A stretch of 64,000 bases of DNA from positions 1 through 64,000 of the forward strand of contig NZ_JMSZ01000028.1 of the NCBI RefSeq assembly GCF_000691225.1, written 5' to 3'. Under the pieces are notes generated by a model that was not told the origin of the DNA, did not search any database, and worked only from the letters and a program-made list of their open reading frames with translations. This stretch comes from Nitrincola lacisaponensis (GTDB lineage: Bacteria > Pseudomonadota > Gammaproteobacteria > Pseudomonadales > Balneatricaceae). The stretch's first letter is position 1; each line of letters begins with the position of its first letter. Below are positions 9,462 to 18,499 of this stretch, piece by piece. The translations under genes and the position numbers were made by a program.

Positions 9462-10102
9462 CAGATGATCATGACCTCAAACTCTTCCAATAACTGATCC
9501 GTATCCAGAACGGCACAACGCTGCTTTAGACTGGTACCGTACAACCAGGCACGACGATCCTTATCCTGATTCAGGTTAATATCCTGCAGTGACAAATCAA
9601 CAGACTGAATGATCTGATTACAGGCCAACGCCCAACGCCGACCTTTCAAGATCAGCACATCGGTATAGGCCGCCTTGTCAACTGAGTAACTCTGAGGTAT
9701 TACCCAGCGCCCCGTATCGATGACACTGACTGGAGTATCATCCGGACCGAAATGACCAATAATCCAGTCATGTCGCATCTCAATACTCATCGTCAGGCTG
9801 CTGATTTCCTGGGCACCATCCACATCACTGATGGGGATAGCGAGCTTAAGACCATGCACATCAACCAGAATGCAGCGCACCACAGGTGAATCAACCTGCT
9901 CCGAAGATCCAACCACTACTGGCTCTGGCTCTGGCTCAGAGTGTTGCGCCAGGTTACAAGAGTCAAGCACTTCAGCTACAGAATCTTCCGGTATTTCAAG
10001 CCGCTCCTGACGCTCAGACAAAGGTGCCTCAGACGTTTCAGCATCCGGATCGTGCAACAAGGCCTCAAGATATTCATATACAACTTTTTTCTGGTCAGCC
10101 AT
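9461..10102 (-). CDS. CheW-domain protein, probably ParP-like
   Basis: The C-terminal part (about residues 75-213) is a CheW-like domain (CILVDVHGLKLAIPISDV...). The first 70 residues are acidic, with an EPEPEP stretch. In Vibrio and Pseudomonas the gene after the polar ParA-like ATPase encodes ParP, which tethers CheA and receptors to the pole, and a classical cheW follows. Here only one CheW-domain gene is present. I chose ATG at 10102, with AGGTG 7 nt upstream, overlapping the preceding gene by 8 nt. It may be ParP, or serve as both ParP and CheW. Confidence 0.82.
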   Translation of the reverse strand: MADQKKVVYEYLEALLHDPDAETSEAPLSERQERLEIPEDSVAEVLDSCNLAQHSEPEPEPVVVGSSEQVDSPVVRCILVDVHGLKLAIPISDVDGAQEISSLTMSIEMRHDWIIGHFGPDDTPVSVIDTGRWVIPQSYSVDKAAYTDVLILKGRRWALACNQIIQSVDLSLQDINLNQDKDRRAWLYGTSLKQRCAVLDTDQLLEEFEVMII

Positions 10103-10883
10103 CAACTTGCACCTGCTTACGACGCTCCAACAACCCTCTTAACAGACGCGCATAGGCATGAACCCCGCGACTGCCGGCATCCAATGACGAAGGAACCAAT
10201 CCCTTGATGCTGGCATTACGAAATTTGGTATCAACCGGAATTACTGCATTGGAAACCTGGTCGGCATAAAGTTTATGCAATTCCCGCAGACTACTGACAG
10301 AAGCCTGAGTTCGCCGATCATAAAACGTGGGGATTATCGTATAAGTCAGCTTGTTTTTGCGCGCACGATTGACCATTTCAATGGTCCTCACCATGCGCTC
10401 CAGCCCTTTCAATGCAAGGAACTCTGTCTGAACCGGAACCAACAGATGATCACAGGCAGCCAGTGCATTGACCATCAGCACACCCAATACCGGAGGACTG
10501 TCAATCAAGACATAGTCATAGTCTTCCCGGACAAAACGCAGCGATTTGGCAACCTGCAACCCCAGCCCTTCTTTGCCGACCGCCTTGCGTTCCAATGTAG
10601 CCAGCGCAGTTGAAGCAGGTACCAGACTGATACTCTCGTGGCTGGTCTCCAGAATCAGAGAACGAAATTTTGACGCAGTCACCTCTGACTGTTCAAACAG
10701 ATCATACACACTGTGTTCTATCTCATCCGGATCGAATCGGAAATAGCTGGTCAAAGAACCATGCGGATCCAGATCCACAATCAAGACCCGATAGCCAACT
10801 TCAGCCAATAATCCCGCCAGAGATACGACCGTTGTGGTTTTTCCCACACCGCCCTTCTGATTCGCGACCGCCCATACCTGCAT
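10095..10883 (-). CDS. parC: ParA-family ATPase for polar chemotaxis localisation (ParC-like)
   Basis: The 262-residue protein has the deviant Walker A motif KGGVGKTTT near its N-terminus, the Walker A' region VLIVDLDPHGSLTSYF and Walker B VLIDSPP. Its position after cheB is that of Vibrio ParC and Pseudomonas PA1462, which recruit chemotaxis arrays to the old pole. Chromosome-partitioning ParA would instead lie beside parB and gidAB, which are absent. motC and motD, which precede this gene in Pseudomonas, are missing. Confidence 0.88.
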   Translation of the reverse strand: MQVWAVANQKGGVGKTTTVVSLAGLLAEVGYRVLIVDLDPHGSLTSYFRFDPDEIEHSVYDLFEQSEVTASKFRSLILETSHESISLVPASTALATLERKAVGKEGLGLQVAKSLRFVREDYDYVLIDSPPVLGVLMVNALAACDHLLVPVQTEFLALKGLERMVRTIEMVNRARKNKLTYTIIPTFYDRRTQASVSSLRELHKLYADQVSNAVIPVDTKFRNASIKGLVPSSLDAGSRGVHAYARLLRGLLERRKQVQVDG

Positions 10884-10910
10884 AGTTATCTTCCCGCTAC
10901 ACTGCTGGAC

Positions 10911-12107
10911 TTAAGCATTCCTGCACTTTGCCAACAAACTGCCAATATCATCCAGATCCAATACTGCGTCCGTCAAACCTGCATTCACGACAGCCTGCGG
11001 CATACCGTATATCGTGCAAGTTTCTTTGCTTTGCGCCCACAGGGTGCCACCCGCCTGTTTTAACAGACGCGCACCATCACACCCGTCAGACCCCATGCCG
11101 GTCAGCATTATCGCCAACACCTTGGCTCCATAAGCCTTGGCAGCGGACGCATAGGTCACATCAACACTGGGCTTATAGGTCATTCTGTCATCACCGGGTA
11201 ATATTTTCACACGATCCGTCTGCCGGGGATCCAGCATCATCTGCATTCCACCCGGGCACAACAAAGCCAGCCCGGGCTCTAACCGGTCACCATCGACTGC
11301 TTCCCGCACGCGGATACGCGCCTGCTGATTAAGACGTTCAGCAAACACCTTTGTAAAGGTACCTGGCATATGCTGAACCAATAAGATAGGACAAGGAAAA
11401 TTTGCCGGCAGTGCTACTAGAACCTTCTGTAACGCAGCAGGGCCACCCGTCGAAGCACCAATCACAACCAACCGCGCATCCGGCACTCGAACCCGCGACA
11501 AAGGCTGCGTCGCAGCCCCTGAACGATCATCAGCAGGGCGTACCACACGCTCCTGAGCAACCGGTTCACGAACAGCTGGGCGAGCCGCCGAGGCTGCCGT
11601 AGGACGACCTGGTGACGTAGCTGGCTCAGGTCGAAATACCATACTGGTACTGGTTGTTGATGTTGCCGCAGAAGGCTCTCGACTGAAGGCTGGTGCACCA
11701 CGATAGCGCCGGGATTTACCCAAGGCAACCACTCGTTCAATCAACTCCTGACGCAACACACTGGAGCGATCCATCCAGGCCCGGATATCTTTTGCAAGAT
11801 AGTCTGCAGCACCTGCCTCAAGTGCCTCCAAGGTCACACGTGCACCTTCATGCGTCAATGAAGACAGCATCAGCACATTGGTTGGTGATTGACGCATAAT
11901 CTGTCGAACCGCCTCAATTCCGTTGAGCTGAGGCATTTCAACATCCATGGTAATCAGATCAGGCTTTAACTCCTTGGCCTTGGCAACCGCCTCACGGCCA
12001 TCCACAGCAGTGCCCACAATTTGTATTCGTGGATCACTGCTGAGGGCTTCCTGTATCCTGTTACGGAAAAAACTTGAATCATCAACCACTAAAACCCTAA
12101 CGGTCAT
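10911..12107 (-). CDS. cheB: Chemotaxis glutamate methylesterase CheB
   Basis: Response regulator that removes methyl groups from chemoreceptors for adaptation. An N-terminal receiver domain (phospho-acceptor Asp55 in LITMDVEMP) is followed by a long Ala/Pro/Arg-rich linker (about 135-200) and the methylesterase domain beginning VVIGASTGGPAAL, with the catalytic serine in that motif and HMPGTF and MLTGMGSDG regions. I start at ATG 12107 (398 aa); the TTG at 12116 precedes it without an advantage. No cheR is present in the window. Confidence 0.96.
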   Translation of the reverse strand: MTVRVLVVDDSSFFRNRIQEALSSDPRIQIVGTAVDGREAVAKAKELKPDLITMDVEMPQLNGIEAVRQIMRQSPTNVLMLSSLTHEGARVTLEALEAGAADYLAKDIRAWMDRSSVLRQELIERVVALGKSRRYRGAPAFSREPSAATSTTSTSMVFRPEPATSPGRPTAASAARPAVREPVAQERVVRPADDRSGAATQPLSRVRVPDARLVVIGASTGGPAALQKVLVALPANFPCPILLVQHMPGTFTKVFAERLNQQARIRVREAVDGDRLEPGLALLCPGGMQMMLDPRQTDRVKILPGDDRMTYKPSVDVTYASAAKAYGAKVLAIMLTGMGSDGCDGARLLKQAGGTLWAQSKETCTIYGMPQAVVNAGLTDAVLDLDDIGSLLAKCRNA

Positions 12108-12139
12108 CAGACACAATTCCTTTTATCATGTCATCATGC

Positions 12140-14185
12140 TTATGAGGCATAACGCTTCAACAGATTAGGAATATCAATGATCAATGCAATACGTCCATCA
12201 CCGGTAATGGTTGCTCCCGACAAACCCTGGGTGCCATGCAGAATGGAGCCCAGTGGTTTAATCACAACCTCTTCCTGACCTACGAGCTGATCAACCACAA
12301 AGCCGACGCGCGTCGTGCCGACAGACACAATCACGACATGCCCCTGATCAGGCAAAGGTTCATGCTCACAGCCTTTGACCATCCAGCGTTTCAAATGGAA
12401 CAGCGGTAATGCCTGATCACGTACAATAATGACCTGCTGACCATCAACGATATTGGTTTTGGTTAAGTCGAGATTGTAGATTTCATTAACATTGACCAAC
12501 GGCAATGCGAACGCCTGTCCTTCGAGAGTTACCATCAAGGTTGGCATGATTGCGAGTGTCAAGGGTACCTGAATAGCGATCTGGGTACCCTGACCCAGTA
12601 TAGAGTCGATACCCAGTGTACCATTCAGCTGGGTAATCTTGGTCTTGACCACATCCATGCCCACACCACGACCCGAGACATCAGAGATCTCAGTCTTGGT
12701 AGAAAATCCTGCATGGAATATCAGATTAAAGCATTCCTGATCAGTCAGACGTGCCGCCGATTCAGTATCCAGCATGCCACGCTCAACTGCCAGACGACGA
12801 AGTTTCTCGGGATCCATGCCCGCACCGTCATCCCGAATGATCAGTAGAATATGATCCCCTTCCTGCTCAGCGGACAACAGCACGCTTCCTTCACGAGGCT
12901 TGCCCATTTTTTCCCGGACATCAGGCGCTTCAATACCGTGATCCACCGCATTGCGAACCAGGTGAATCAACGGATCAGCAAGGGCTTCAACCAGGTTTTT
13001 ATCCAGGTCTGTTTCTTCTCCTCGCAACTCCAGGCGTATCTCTTTTTTGAGGCTACGTGAGAGGTCACGAATCAATCGGGGGAAACGCCCAAACACCTTC
13101 TTGACTGGCTGCATGCGTGTTTTCATAACCGAGGTCTGCAGGTCAGCCGTTACCATATCCAGGGTACCTAACGCCTTGGACATTTCCTCATCTTCACGGG
13201 TACCACCAAGACGGACCAAACGATTACGCACCAGCACCAGCTCGCCAACCATATTCATGATTTTATCCAGCAGTGCTGTATCTACGCGCACGTTACTTTC
13301 CTGAACAGCTTTTTGCTGCGCCTGCGCCGGAGCGGCATTACGCGCCGCAGTATCGACAGAGGAGGAGTCACTTCCTGCTGGTGCAGCTACAGCCTGTGGC
13401 GGTGCAGCTACAGGGGCAATCGGCTGGCTTACCGCACCCGGAGTCGTCGCAGCCGCAAATGCGCCCTGCCCTTTAGCCTGCAGTTCATCCAGTAACGCTT
13501 CAAATTCATCTTCAGTAATTTCGTCGCTGCTGGCCTTGACTCCGGAGCTCTCGACTCCAGCCGACGCGCCCGGTCCTTTGCCAGCACCATGCAGCTCGTC
13601 CAGCAGTGCATCAAACTCATCCTCAGTGATCAAATCATCACTTGCAGATGACGCCGTCGCAGCAGGCTTTGGCTCTGAATCACCTGCCACCAGATCTCCC
13701 AGCAACTGGTCAAACTCATCATTTGAAGTATTTGGATTTGCAGGAGCAGGGGAAACTGAGGGTTTGACTGCTGGTATCTCCACCTCGTCTGGTACATTAC
13801 CCGTAGTATATGCATCAAGGCGCTCAAGCAAGGCTACCGGTGCCGGCTCAGGCTCCCGACCACTGCGCACCTGCTCAAACATCAGATTTACTGAGTCCAG
13901 TGCCTGCAATACCACATCCATCAACAATGGCGATACGGCCAGCTCACCATTACGCAATAAATCAAACAGGTTTTCAGCTTTATGGCAGCAATCCACCATT
14001 GCTTCCAGCTGCAAGAAGCCCGCGCCCCCCTTGACGGTATGAAAACCGCGAAAGATTGCATTTAACAAGTCACGGTCTTCGGGACGCTGCTCGAGTTCAA
14101 CCAGCTGTTCAGATAACAGCTCGAGTATCTCTCCCGCTTCTACAAGGAAATCTTCAAGAATTTCCTGATCAACATCCAAACTCAT
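12140..14185 (-). CDS. cheA: Chemotaxis histidine kinase CheA
   Basis: Central kinase of the chemotaxis array, phosphorylating CheY and CheB. Domain order: HPt with phospho-His49 (FHTVKGGAG), a long low-complexity region (about 125-290), dimerisation domain (VRVDTALLDKIMNMVGELV), HATPase (LIHLVRNAVDHGIE, then DDGAGMD and GRGVGMDVV) and a C-terminal CheW-like domain. The linker carries three copies of a DEFxxLLxxL motif (near residues 155-165, 187-199 and 223-235). The start is preceded by AGGAG with 6-nt spacing. Length 681 aa. Confidence 0.98.
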   Translation of the reverse strand: MSLDVDQEILEDFLVEAGEILELLSEQLVELEQRPEDRDLLNAIFRGFHTVKGGAGFLQLEAMVDCCHKAENLFDLLRNGELAVSPLLMDVVLQALDSVNLMFEQVRSGREPEPAPVALLERLDAYTTGNVPDEVEIPAVKPSVSPAPANPNTSNDEFDQLLGDLVAGDSEPKPAATASSASDDLITEDEFDALLDELHGAGKGPGASAGVESSGVKASSDEITEDEFEALLDELQAKGQGAFAAATTPGAVSQPIAPVAAPPQAVAAPAGSDSSSVDTAARNAAPAQAQQKAVQESNVRVDTALLDKIMNMVGELVLVRNRLVRLGGTREDEEMSKALGTLDMVTADLQTSVMKTRMQPVKKVFGRFPRLIRDLSRSLKKEIRLELRGEETDLDKNLVEALADPLIHLVRNAVDHGIEAPDVREKMGKPREGSVLLSAEQEGDHILLIIRDDGAGMDPEKLRRLAVERGMLDTESAARLTDQECFNLIFHAGFSTKTEISDVSGRGVGMDVVKTKITQLNGTLGIDSILGQGTQIAIQVPLTLAIMPTLMVTLEGQAFALPLVNVNEIYNLDLTKTNIVDGQQVIIVRDQALPLFHLKRWMVKGCEHEPLPDQGHVVIVSVGTTRVGFVVDQLVGQEEVVIKPLGSILHGTQGLSGATITGDGRIALIIDIPNLLKRYAS

Positions 14186-14198
14186 AGAGATCTCCTAA

Positions 14199-14993
14199 TC
14201 AAAAACCAAGACTCGAGAGCAGTTCATCAACATCATCCTGATTGCTGACTGCACCAGCTTCTTTCTTTTTCAGCTGCGGGCCCTGAGCGCGGATCGCATC
14301 GGCCTCGGGATTACGTTCATCATCCTGAGCCATTTCAATACCCGTCAAACGCTCAACTTTGGCTGCCATATCCATCAACTTGACCAGTTGGGATTCCACT
14401 TGAGTCATCAAGGTAATCACTCGTCGGATCAACTGCCCCGTAATATCCTGAACACTTTGAGAGACAAGGATATCGGTCAGAGTATTTCGCAACTCTTCGA
14501 TAGTTTTTTCAGATTCATTTTTGACAGCGCAGGTACGGTCATAAACGCCATCCAGCGCCTTAAACTCCCCCTCAAGCTGACCTACCAGAAGCAGCAGGTC
14601 ACGAAAACGTTCAGATTGACCATCCAGACGATCCACCAGACTCAGTGAACGGTCCACGCGATCCATGGTTTCGTGTGATGTTTTTTCAGTCAGCTCAATC
14701 ACATACCCAAGTCGCTCGGAGGCATCGGTCATCGCCGTGAGTGGGCTGGCCTCTTCTGCTGGAATTTTTTCATCTATATCTGAAGAAAAAGCCTTGATAG
14801 CTTCATGAAGTCCACGCGTCAGATGCCCGACCTCATTATAAAAAACCTGATGCCGCGCTTGCTGAAGGTCATTAATCAACTCCATGGCATGGTTGAGATT
14901 ACCCTGCTCTATGGTCAGAACCAGTTCTCGAGCCATCTGCCCCAGCAGATCCTCCAGACCGTCGTATTCCAGTGTCGCTATCATTTTTTTCAT
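14199..14993 (-). CDS. cheZ: CheY-P phosphatase CheZ
   Basis: Accelerates loss of phosphate from CheY. The 264-residue helical protein contains the CheZ signature around QDITGQLIRRV, whose Gln is catalytic in the family, and ends in DVDELLSSLGF, the conserved C-terminal CheY-binding peptide. It lies between cheY and cheA as in Vibrio and Pseudomonas. Confidence 0.95.
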   Translation of the reverse strand: MKKMIATLEYDGLEDLLGQMARELVLTIEQGNLNHAMELINDLQQARHQVFYNEVGHLTRGLHEAIKAFSSDIDEKIPAEEASPLTAMTDASERLGYVIELTEKTSHETMDRVDRSLSLVDRLDGQSERFRDLLLLVGQLEGEFKALDGVYDRTCAVKNESEKTIEELRNTLTDILVSQSVQDITGQLIRRVITLMTQVESQLVKLMDMAAKVERLTGIEMAQDDERNPEADAIRAQGPQLKKKEAGAVSNQDDVDELLSSLGF

Positions 14994-15014
14994 TATTTTG
15001 TCTCTTGCCAGGCA

Positions 15015-15398
15015 CTAGGTGATACGCTCGAATATCTTCTCGATTTTTTCCTTGAGCACTACCGCAGTAAACGGCTTGATCACATAACCATTTACACCTG
15101 CTTGAGCCGCCGCAATAATCTGCTCACGCTTGGCCTCTGCTGTAACCATTAACACCGGAATATGCGACAGCTCGGGGTCAGCTCTAACCGTCTTGAGCAA
15201 ATCAATGCCAGTCATACCGGGCATATTCCAGTCTGTAATCAGAAACTCAATGCGCCCCTGCTTTAGGATCGGCAAGGCAGTCTTGCCATCATCAGCTTCT
15301 TCCACATTGGTGAAGCCAAGATCTCGCAGCAAGTTTTTTATGATTCGTCTCATTGTGGAAAAGTCATCCACTACAAGAATCCTGATGTCTTTTTTCAC
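15015..15398 (-). CDS. cheY: Chemotaxis response regulator CheY
   Basis: Single-domain receiver that binds FliM when phosphorylated and reverses or slows the motor. All key residues are present in its 127 aa: acidic pocket Asp11/Asp12, phospho-acceptor Asp56 (LITDWNMPG), Thr86 and Lys108 (VIKPF). It starts at GTG. A promoter candidate lies about 50 bp upstream, so the che genes may be transcribed separately from fliA. Confidence 0.98.
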   Translation of the reverse strand: MKKDIRILVVDDFSTMRRIIKNLLRDLGFTNVEEADDGKTALPILKQGRIEFLITDWNMPGMTGIDLLKTVRADPELSHIPVLMVTAEAKREQIIAAAQAGVNGYVIKPFTAVVLKEKIEKIFERIT

Positions 15399-15446
15399 AA
15401 GACACAGCCCCCCCGGCTTATTACAGTAAAATATTAGCGCCCTGAT

Positions 15447-15475
15447 TCTATACTAGACAGGCACAGGACGGATAA
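15447..15475 (-). promoter_or_regulatory. Candidate promoter of the cheYZAB operon
   Basis: On the minus strand TTATCC (15470-15475) and TATAGA (15447-15452) are spaced by 17 bp in the fliA-cheY gap. The -10 is good and the -35 weak. No sigma-28 consensus (GCCGATAA) was seen here. Confidence 0.35.
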
Positions 15476-15487
15476 CAAACAAAAAAA

Positions 15488-16195
15488 TCATTGCCAGTCG
15501 CGCAAACGCCCTCTGAGCCTCAGCGCTGCCTGAGAGTGAATTTGACTCACCCGGGATTCACTGACACCTAGAATACTGCCAATTTCTTTCAAGTTAAGCT
15601 CTTCATCATAGTAAAGTGCCATCACCAGCTTTTCACGCTCAGGCAGAGCTGAGATGGCATCCGCCAATGCCTGACGAAATGCGTGATTCTGAAACAGGGC
15701 ATCCGGTCCGGGCTCATCACCTTCAAACTGCACTCCCGCACTCTCATCATCATGACTGAGCTCATCCATGCTGAACAGCCGGCTATCCAGAGAATCCTGC
15801 AGCAACCCGTGATATTCAGCAACGGATATTTGCAACTCTGCCGCCACTTCCGTATCTGAGGCATCTCGCCCCGTCCGAAGCTCCACTGCCCGGATCGCTT
15901 CACTCACTCTGCGACCGTTTCGATGCACCGATCGCGGCGTCCAGTCACCTCGACGCACCTCATCAATCATGGCGCCACGAATTCGAATACCGGCGAAGGT
16001 CTCAAAACTGGCCCCCTTACCCGGATCAAACTTACGAGAAGCTTCCAGCAAACCGATCATTCCGGCCTGTATAAGATCGTCCAGCACCACACTGGAGGGC
16101 AGCCTGAGCATCAGATGCTGAGCGATACGCCTGACCAACGGGCCGTACTGCTCCAGCAACTCATTATTGGACTTGAATTGGAGCTGATTATACAT
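15488..16195 (-). CDS. fliA: Flagellar sigma factor FliA (sigma-28)
   Basis: Directs RNA polymerase to late flagellar and chemotaxis genes. The 235 residues show sigma regions 2 (LDDLIQAGMIGLLEASRKFDP), 3 and 4; region 4 ends with the ESRVSQIHSQAALRLR helix-turn-helix. The gene order flhF-fleN-fliA-cheY is the same as in Pseudomonas and Vibrio. The anti-sigma factor gene flgM is not in the window. Confidence 0.97.
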   Translation of the reverse strand: MYNQLQFKSNNELLEQYGPLVRRIAQHLMLRLPSSVVLDDLIQAGMIGLLEASRKFDPGKGASFETFAGIRIRGAMIDEVRRGDWTPRSVHRNGRRVSEAIRAVELRTGRDASDTEVAAELQISVAEYHGLLQDSLDSRLFSMDELSHDDESAGVQFEGDEPGPDALFQNHAFRQALADAISALPEREKLVMALYYDEELNLKEIGSILGVSESRVSQIHSQAALRLRGRLRDWQ

Positions 16196-16217
16196 ACAGC
16201 TGGGTTCCGCTATTCAG

Positions 16218-17033
16218 TTATTGCCGCCTTACCAATTGCTCCACAAAGAACTCCAGATGACCTCTGGGAGTCTTCAACACTGGCCAGTGATCAACCTTGT
16301 TTGCCAACTGACGATATGCCACCGCAGCCTTACTTCCAGAGAACGCTTTTAAAACAGCCGTTTGCCTCTGTACTGCTTTGCGGACAGCCTCATCATAAGG
16401 TATTGATCCAACGTATTGAAGCGTTACATCCAAAAACCTGTCAGTTACTGTGACAATCTTATTGAACATATTCCGCCCCTCAGTCTCACTATGAACCATA
16501 TTGGCCAGAATTCTGAAGTGCGTCATTTTATGATCACGGTTTAACATCTTAATTAAAGCATATGCATCGGTAATTGACGTAGGCTCATCACAGACAACCA
16601 CCAGTACCTCTTGAGCAGCTTTCACAAAACTAACAACCGACTCGGAAATGCCCGCAGCAGTATCAATGATCAGCACATCCATCCGATCCGCGATATCATT
16701 GAATGCATAAATCAATTCTGCATGCTGATGTTCTGACAGCGCCGTCATTGCCTGGGTCCCCGAAGAAGCAGGCACAATTGACATATTATCATCTACACGC
16801 ACCAGCACATCTGCCAGGGAGCAACGCCCCTCTAGTACATCGGCTATGGTTTTCTTGACCCGCAGACCGAGCAAGACATCCACATTCGCCAACCCCAGAT
16901 CGGCATCCATCAATACAACACGACGCCCCATTTCACTCAGCGCAGCGGACAGATTGACCGACACATTGGTTTTGCCAACACCACCTTTTCCGCCCGTCAC
17001 GGCAATGACCTTCACTGGATGCGTGTGCTTCAT
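16218..17033 (-). CDS. fleN: Flagellar number regulator FleN (FlhG), MinD-like ATPase
   Basis: MinD/ParA-type ATPase that limits polar flagella, in Pseudomonas by antagonising FleQ. The 271 residues contain the P-loop GGKGGVGKTNVSVNL, the VVLMDADLGLANVD Walker A' region and DVLIIDTAAGI Walker B. It follows flhF by 9 bp, so the two are co-expressed. The pair is a hallmark of polar flagellation. Confidence 0.95.
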   Translation of the reverse strand: MKHTHPVKVIAVTGGKGGVGKTNVSVNLSAALSEMGRRVVLMDADLGLANVDVLLGLRVKKTIADVLEGRCSLADVLVRVDDNMSIVPASSGTQAMTALSEHQHAELIYAFNDIADRMDVLIIDTAAGISESVVSFVKAAQEVLVVVCDEPTSITDAYALIKMLNRDHKMTHFRILANMVHSETEGRNMFNKIVTVTDRFLDVTLQYVGSIPYDEAVRKAVQRQTAVLKAFSGSKAAVAYRQLANKVDHWPVLKTPRGHLEFFVEQLVRRQ

Positions 17034-17042
17034 AGACTATCT

Positions 17043-18458
17043 CTAACCCGCTCTAAAAAACTGGCCGCTACTGAGCGGGTCACTTTCTGCACTGTCTGAC
17101 TGAGCTGCAACAACGGCTCGACTCACCAGATCCTGGCGCTGAGCCACAATCAGATCATCCGGTATTTTCTGACCATCGGCGATATAGGCAATTGGCAACC
17201 GCTTTTCAACCGCCAGCGTCAACGCATCCCCCAAGCTCCCCGATTCATCCAGCTTGGTCAGAACACACGCATTCAGCTCAAGCTCCTGATAATTACTCCA
17301 AGCCTTTTCGATCAGTTGCCGCTGACTGGAACAGGACAGCACCAGCAACTTTTTCAGGCGTACAGAAACTGACGCTAACATCTGCTTCTGCTGAATGCCT
17401 TCGGGATCACTGGCATTCATACCGGCCGTATCAATCAGCACCAATCGTTTGCCCCGCAATGACATCAGCACCTCATCCAGATTGTGATTCTCATCCACCA
17501 CACGGACAGGCACGTCCAGAATACGGCCAAAGGTCTTCAACTGTTCATGTGCCGCAATTCGATAACAATCAGTCGTCACCAGGGCAAGACCTGAGCTGCC
17601 ATGCTGAAGCACGTATCGTGCAGCCAATTTGCCAATTGTGGTGGTTTTACCCACTCCCGTGGCCCCCACAAATGCAATCATACCGCCACGCGCTATGTAC
17701 TCCTCACCAATCACCGGGACAGAGTCAGCCAGACGTGACAATACATTTTTCCATGCTGCAGATTCTGACAGTTCAGATTCCAGACTGGCCGTCAGCTGAC
17801 GGATCAGCCCACTACCAAGCCCCAATCCCTGAAGCCGCTGCTGCAAGGGAGCTGCAGGGGAGACACTCGACGCAACTGGCACTTCAGGGACAGCAGACAG
17901 ACGATTGAGCTGCTGCTCCATCAGTGCACGCAACTGATGAATTTCCTGCTGCATGCTTTGCACCAAAGCTCCCGAGGCATCATTCTCAGACGCTTCTGCC
18001 GCAGGAACCGTTGCCCATAGATTTTCAGGCTCTACCGACTCAGCCACCTGATCACGGCGCGTCTGCTCATCCTGACGAGTCTTAAGCGACTGTAAAATAA
18101 AGCGCAGATCCTCATCTTCTTCCGTATCAATCTGGCGGTTCACTGCCTGACTGACCTCGGCTTCAGGCTGCTCAGCTCGTCGACGCGCTTCAGCTATGCG
18201 CAATTTGGCCCGTCGCAATTCCGCTGCCAACGCATCCTCTGCAGGCACTGACGCAGGCGCTGCAACAGGGCGGATTTTCTGCTGACTACGCTTCAGCTCG
18301 GCCTGAGCTCGCTCGTAATCTTCCTCGCGTGCAGCCACAACTTCCACACCACCAGCCACACGATGATTGGAAATAATCACAGCATCGGCACCGATTTCAT
18401 CACGAACCCGGCGCATTGCCTGACGCATATCTGGCGCAAAGATACGTTTAACCTTCAT
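17043..18458 (-). CDS. flhF: Flagellar positioning SRP-type GTPase FlhF
   Basis: GTPase related to Ffh/FtsY that sets the polar site of flagellar assembly. After a basic N-terminus and a charged helical middle region (about 60-190), the NG domain carries VGATGVGKTTTIGKLAARY, the DTAGM motif and TKLDE. I start at ATG 18458 because TAAGGA lies 6 nt upstream; the ATG at 18464 directly touches that site. The resulting length is 471 aa. Confidence 0.95.
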   Translation of the reverse strand: MKVKRIFAPDMRQAMRRVRDEIGADAVIISNHRVAGGVEVVAAREEDYERAQAELKRSQQKIRPVAAPASVPAEDALAAELRRAKLRIAEARRRAEQPEAEVSQAVNRQIDTEEDEDLRFILQSLKTRQDEQTRRDQVAESVEPENLWATVPAAEASENDASGALVQSMQQEIHQLRALMEQQLNRLSAVPEVPVASSVSPAAPLQQRLQGLGLGSGLIRQLTASLESELSESAAWKNVLSRLADSVPVIGEEYIARGGMIAFVGATGVGKTTTIGKLAARYVLQHGSSGLALVTTDCYRIAAHEQLKTFGRILDVPVRVVDENHNLDEVLMSLRGKRLVLIDTAGMNASDPEGIQQKQMLASVSVRLKKLLVLSCSSQRQLIEKAWSNYQELELNACVLTKLDESGSLGDALTLAVEKRLPIAYIADGQKIPDDLIVAQRQDLVSRAVVAAQSDSAESDPLSSGQFFRAG

Positions 18459-18499
18459 AACCATTCCTTATTGGCGCTCCGTCAAACGCCAGCATCTGC

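Noticed and set aside
13536-14042. Ser/Ala-rich open frame opposite the cheA linker
   Set aside because: The composition reflects the complement of the Glu/Asp-rich low-complexity linker; cheA is certain on the other strand.
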